A DNA stretch of 64,000 nt from JAIBAJ01 sp965284645. Lineage in GTDB: Bacteria > Bacteroidota > Bacteroidia > JAIBAJ01. The DNA is taken from positions 4,278,001 through 4,342,000 of the forward strand of contig OZ260106.1 of NCBI GenBank assembly GCA_965284645.1, in the 5' to 3' direction. Shown one piece after another: positions 61,459 to 64,000 of this stretch; the stretch's first letter is position 1; each line of letters begins with the position of its first letter. The notes below the pieces were generated by a model. It did not search any database. It was not told the DNA's origin and was given only the letters and a program-made list of their open reading frames with translations. Made by a program: the position numbers and the translations under genes.

Positions 61459-62548
61459 AGCAATAAAAGCACTCGGAGAGGGAATACATCGAATCGGACT
61501 AAATAGTTGGCAACTCAGAACATTGTGGGCGATTGAAAATTGCCGCACACAATCAATGGGCGGTCATATCGACAGATGCGATGATTGCGGAGCCTTGGCT
61601 ATTAGTTATAATTCCTGTGGCAATAGGCACTGCCCAAAATGCCAAGGCAGGAAAAGGGAAGAGTGGATTGCTGCTCGAGAAGTCGAATTGCTACCCGTTG
61701 CTTATTTTCATTTGGTGTTCACTCTGCCAGAAGCCGTAAACCCTCTCGCTATTCACAATCCCAAAATGGTCTATAGCATCCTTTTTGATGCAGCGTGGGA
61801 AACATTATCTGCCTTTGGGAGGAACAGTGGCGTTATGGCTGGTGCTGTATGTATTCTGCATACCTGGGGACAGAACTTGAGCCTCCATCCACACCTTCAC
61901 TGTATAGTGCCAGGGGGAGGAGTGACAAAAGAAGGACAATGGAAAAACATCCGTCCCGATGGAGAATTTCTGTTCCCAGTGAGAGCACTCTCAAAAGTGT
62001 TTAGAGCAAAGTATTGCGAAAAGCTCCGATCTGTTGAACCTAAGCAGTACGAAAGGATAAGAAAATCACTATGGGAAAAGGAATGGATCGTTTACGCCAA
62101 AAAGCCCTTCGGCGGACCTAAATCTGTTGTGGAATACATTGGAAGATATTCCCATAAAATTGCCATTTCCAACCACAGAATAAAGTCAGTGGACCAGAAT
62201 GAGGTAAGCTTCGAATACAAGGATTATCGACAGGGAGGAACAAAAAAGAGAATGAATCTTTCGCTCTCTGAATTTGTGAGGCGATTTGCCTTGCACATCC
62301 TTCCAAGGGGTTTTGTAAGGATTAGGCATTTTGGTTTTTTGAGCAGTACTTGGAAAAGAAAAAAACTACCCATATTAAGGGAAAACATCTTTGCACTTAA
62401 GACCAAAAGTCCTGAAAAGGGAACATTCCTTCCAAAATGCCCTTGCTGTAAAACGGGTCGAATGGTCATAGTACTTCAATTTGGACGAAGAGGACCACCT
62501 TCCAAAGTTTTGGGCGCGGGCCAGTTTGGGGTTCCCTGCGAAGCATAG
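61445..62548 (+). CDS. IS91 family HUH transposase, copy 2, start codon out of frame
   Basis: From HEVSEAIKALGEG onward identical to copy 1, including HPHLHCIVPGGG and the YIGRYSHK tyrosine motif. Because an A is missing (CCCCGGCACG instead of CCCCGAGCACG) the ATG at 61434 no longer leads into this frame. The frame remains open upstream to 61337, without a good ribosome-binding site. A TTG start further in is possible. Transposition may depend on copy 1. Confidence 0.85.
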   Translation, partial: HEVSEAIKALGEGIHRIGLNSWQLRTLWAIENCRTQSMGGHIDRCDDCGALAISYNSCGNRHCPKCQGRKREEWIAAREVELLPVAYFHLVFTLPEAVNPLAIHNPKMVYSILFDAAWETLSAFGRNSGVMAGAVCILHTWGQNLSLHPHLHCIVPGGGVTKEGQWKNIRPDGEFLFPVRALSKVFRAKYCEKLRSVEPKQYERIRKSLWEKEWIVYAKKPFGGPKSVVEYIGRYSHKIAISNHRIKSVDQNEVSFEYKDYRQGGTKKRMNLSLSEFVRRFALHILPRGFVRIRHFGFLSSTWKRKKLPILRENIFALKTKSPEKGTFLPKCPCCKTGRMVIVLQFGRRGPPSKVLGAGQFGVPCEA

Positions 62549-62703
62549 TCTTGGTGGGTAGGGGTTTTTATGGACAATAGATTAATAAAACGATCTATTT
62601 ATTGGCAATTTTTTCCAAATTCTGCCCCCCAAAAAAAATAAAGAAGAAAAAAAACTAGCCAAATCAAAAATCGAATTTCGAAAAACACATAATACCCGGT
62701 TCC

Positions 62704-62761
62704 GTTCAACAGGGGCTTCATTGTTTGTGCTTCGCACACAACGAAGCCCTAATTGTTAGCG
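62704..62761 (-). repeat. attC site 27 (compact)
   Basis: Identical to site 5: GTTCAACAGGGGCTTC ... GAAGCCCTAATTGTTAGCGG (G at 62755). Confidence 0.8.
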
Positions 62762-62770
62762 GTAGTTATC

Positions 62771-62992
62771 TTAGTCTGGATGATATTTGTCCCTTAGTTC
62801 GTCTACAACCCTGTCTAAAGCTTTGTTTTTTAAACTGGTTAAATTGTATTTTTCGTTGTTCTTTAAAGATTCCTTTAACTTCACTCGATATTCTAGATAG
62901 TATTTAATTGCATTTTCAAAGTCAACAGCGCTATATTCATAACCAAAAATAATTCCGTTATGAACTTTATATTCTATTGGTTTTTTTGTCAA
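62771..62992 (-). CDS. C-terminal part of a frameshifted hypothetical protein (cassette)
   Basis: A 73-residue frame (PIEYKVHNGIIFGYEYSAVDFENAIKYYLEYRVKLKESLKNNEKYN...). It overlaps the end of the preceding secreted protein's frame at a 7-A tract (near 62,985). With six or nine As the two frames join as LKIDKK-PIEYKVHNG. Likely the C-terminal third of one protein of about 200 residues. Confidence 0.55.
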   Translation of the reverse strand: MTKKPIEYKVHNGIIFGYEYSAVDFENAIKYYLEYRVKLKESLKNNEKYNLTSLKNKALDRVVDELRDKYHPD

Positions 62993-63368
62993 TTTTTAAA
63001 TACAACTGCTTGTAGTATGCTTTGTCTCCAATAATCGGTATTTCCCCCTCATTTCCTGCACCCAATATTTGGTAGAACTCAGTCCCTTTGGTAAGGAAAA
63101 ATATTTCCTCCTGTCCTATTTCATATTTATCAAATCTCTGAGCACATGTCCAATCCGCGAACTTTGAAATAATTACATTATTTAGAACGACACCTTTTAA
63201 AGTCGATTTAATTTTTACTTCAATGGTAAATTTGTTGACCTTCTCTATTGTCCCCCTAATTATTAAAGTTGATTGGAATATTAATTGGGGCAAAAGAATC
63301 GATTCATAGTCTGCTTTTGCTGCATGAATTGTCAACAGGAATGTCAATATTAAGATTAATCGTTTCAT
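62967..63368 (-). CDS. Secreted hypothetical protein, N-terminal part (cassette)
   Basis: A 133-residue frame with a signal peptide (MKRLILILTFLLTIHAAKA). The body (SILLPQLIFQSTLIIRGTIEKVNKFTIEVKIKSTLKG ... FDKYEIGQEEIFFLTKGTEFYQILGAGNEGEIPI) looks like an OB-fold-like or NTR-like beta domain with two cysteines fewer than usual. Ends KTNRI at the A tract where the frame breaks. Function unknown. Confidence 0.62.
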   Translation of the reverse strand: MKRLILILTFLLTIHAAKADYESILLPQLIFQSTLIIRGTIEKVNKFTIEVKIKSTLKGVVLNNVIISKFADWTCAQRFDKYEIGQEEIFFLTKGTEFYQILGAGNEGEIPIIGDKAYYKQLYLKIDKKTNRI

Positions 63369-63372
63369 TTTT

Positions 63373-63528
63373 AATTCTGACTAACGTTTTTTTAATGTTC
63401 TGAAATTCAATAAGTTATTTAAGTCTGTTTTGGTCACTATTTTGTCTTTTACTACCTCATTAATTGTTGTCCCGTTAGCAGAAGAAATTATTTCCGTCTT
63501 TCCGGAAAATGGGGAATTACCGCTAACG
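63373..63528 (-). repeat. 155-bp cassette leader shared with the 29.3-30.7 kb cassette, copy 2
   Basis: Matches 30557-30712. In both places it lies just after an element copy plus one cassette body, at the 5' end of the cassette that has the compact attC. Confidence 0.75.
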
Positions 63529-63651
63529 GTCCCGGTGCAGAAGCCGTAAGCGAATTTACAGAAAATGTTCAAGCGAAGCACAAAATTCAGGTTACAGAAA
63601 AATGTGGATTCGAAGCACAAAACCGCTTATGGCTTTTGCACCGTGTTATAG
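63521..63651 (-). repeat. attC site 28 (variant)
   Basis: GCTAACGGTCCCGGTGCAGAAG ... CTTTTGCACCGTGTTATAGGGC (G at 63645). Keeps AAGCGAATTTACAG from the major type, but with CCGGTGCA/TGCACCG inner boxes. Confidence 0.85.
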
Positions 63652-63662
63652 GGCGTTTTTCC

Positions 63663-64000
63663 TCACTGCTCATCAAAAAAGTCCTCATCAATTTGTTTAA
63701 TTTCATATATTGTCTTTACTTGTATTCCTACATTAAATTCATGCATTAAAGTCACTAACTTTTGTCCATCTATACAAATAATTTTGTGATGAGCAGAACG
63801 TGCCTTTTCAATAGCCTTGTCATCAAATTCCGATGTTGTTACAAACACACCCTTATTCGTGTCACCACTCATTGCCCCAATAAAATTGCGGATGTCCTTT
63901 TCTCTTACCTTCCCTTCATTAAAACGTTTCGCTTGAATGTATATTTTATCAAGTCCAAGTTTGTCTTCATTTATAATCCCATCAATGCCACCGTCATTTG
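63663..64000 (-). CDS. Mrr-type restriction endonuclease-like protein, 5' part outside the window (cassette)
   Basis: The frame continues to the right edge. Visible end: NDGGIDGIINEDKLGLDKIYIQAKRFNEGKVREKDIRNFIGAMSGD, then KGVFVTTSEFDDKAIEKAR. The D-GGIDG, Q-A-K and GVF-TTS motifs are those of the Mrr catalytic domain (Asp and Q-x-K of the PD-(D/E)XK variant). Mrr-like enzymes cut modified DNA. The N-terminal part cannot be seen. Confidence 0.85.
   Translation of the reverse strand, partial: NDGGIDGIINEDKLGLDKIYIQAKRFNEGKVREKDIRNFIGAMSGDTNKGVFVTTSEFDDKAIEKARSAHHKIICIDGQKLVTLMHEFNVGIQVKTIYEIKQIDEDFFDEQ

Larger units (their letters stand above)
60436..62761 (+). mobile_element. Tyrosine recombinase + IS91-type transposase element, copy 2
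   Basis: Same unit as 27056-29383, 33.4 kb away. GTTGAAC to GTTCAAC spans 2268 bases here and 2270 in copy 1; the two missing bases are one A in the tract at 60509 and one A near 61443. The second loss removes the transposase start codon from its frame. Confidence 0.85.
24235..64000 (-). mobile_element. Integron-type gene-cassette array (distal part; integrase end not in window)
   Basis: About 28 attC-like sites separate units of one to four genes. In most units the first and last 7-11 bases are mutually complementary and unique to that unit (GTTATGTGTG/CACACATAAC, GTTACCAGC/GCTGGTAAC, GTTATAGGGC/GCCCTATAAC). The attC cores fit RYYYAAC...GTTRRRY, with inner paired boxes (GGGGCAG/TTTGCCC). 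Duplicated cassettes carry the attC on their left, so crossover is in the left AA|C and the array reads on the minus strand. No integron integrase (tyrosine recombinase with the extra IntI domain) is in the window; it should lie to the right. The array continues past base 64,000. Confidence 0.9.

Noticed and set aside
24235..64000. Regular repeats that could suggest a CRISPR array
   Set aside because: Units are 130 bp, spaced 0.5-8.6 kb apart with genes between them, and have complementary variable ends. There are no short spacers and no cas genes.

Overview
The window comes from a member of the Bacteroidota. It encodes a type IX secretion (T9SS) plug protein, a T9SS C-terminal sorting domain, the ftsX-DUF3098-uppP-truB cluster, TAnnTTTG-type -7 promoter boxes, and many Sec lipoproteins with Bacteroidota-like composition. 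No rRNA or canonical tRNA gene was seen.

Region 1 (1-24,150) is core chromosome. It carries a TPR membrane protein, an S41 protease, prfB with its programmed +1 frameshift, rnpA-yidD, an accA-fbp-penicillin acylase operon, lysA, an oligopeptide-binding-type lipoprotein, methylmalonyl-CoA epimerase-DUF3109, the T9SS plug protein, ftsX-DUF3098-uppP-truB, a PaaI thioesterase flanked by lipoproteins, and a bestrophin channel. The gene-poor gaps at 6.9-7.4, 11.85-12.35 and 22.3-23.25 kb hold two dispersed repeat families: a 150-bp MITE-like palindromic element and a GC-rich intergenic element.

Region 2 (24,235 to the end, about 39.8 kb) is a sedentary integron-type gene-cassette array. Roughly 28 attC-like sites, most about 130 bp and closely related (comparable to the repeats of Vibrio superintegrons), separate small units of one to four genes. 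In most units the outermost 7-11 bases are complementary to each other (for example GTTATAGGGC...GCCCTATAAC) and differ from unit to unit. This is the expected signature of integron cassettes. Two cassette types present in duplicate carry the attC on their left side with them, so the array reads on the minus strand and its attI/intI end should lie to the right, beyond base 64,000. The left end, next to the bestrophin gene, has decayed attC sites and broken genes, as expected of the oldest distal cassettes.

Cassette cargo includes ParE-type and PIN-type toxin-antitoxin pairs, HEPN and nucleotidyltransferase-fold proteins, nuclease-like proteins (HNH twice, PD-(D/E)XK-like, Mrr-like), a UDG-like protein, a frameshifted GyrB-like protein, a GH31 glycosidase with a T9SS signal, an HxlR regulator with its own divergent promoter and operator, an unusually large 8.6-kb cassette with a heavy-metal efflux operon, two copies of an ORF-less cassette with nested inverted repeats, and a tRNA-like structure. 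Two nearly identical copies of an element encoding a tyrosine recombinase and an IS91-type HUH transposase sit exactly between attC core sites. Several cassette genes are broken at poly-A tracts, while the core genes look intact.
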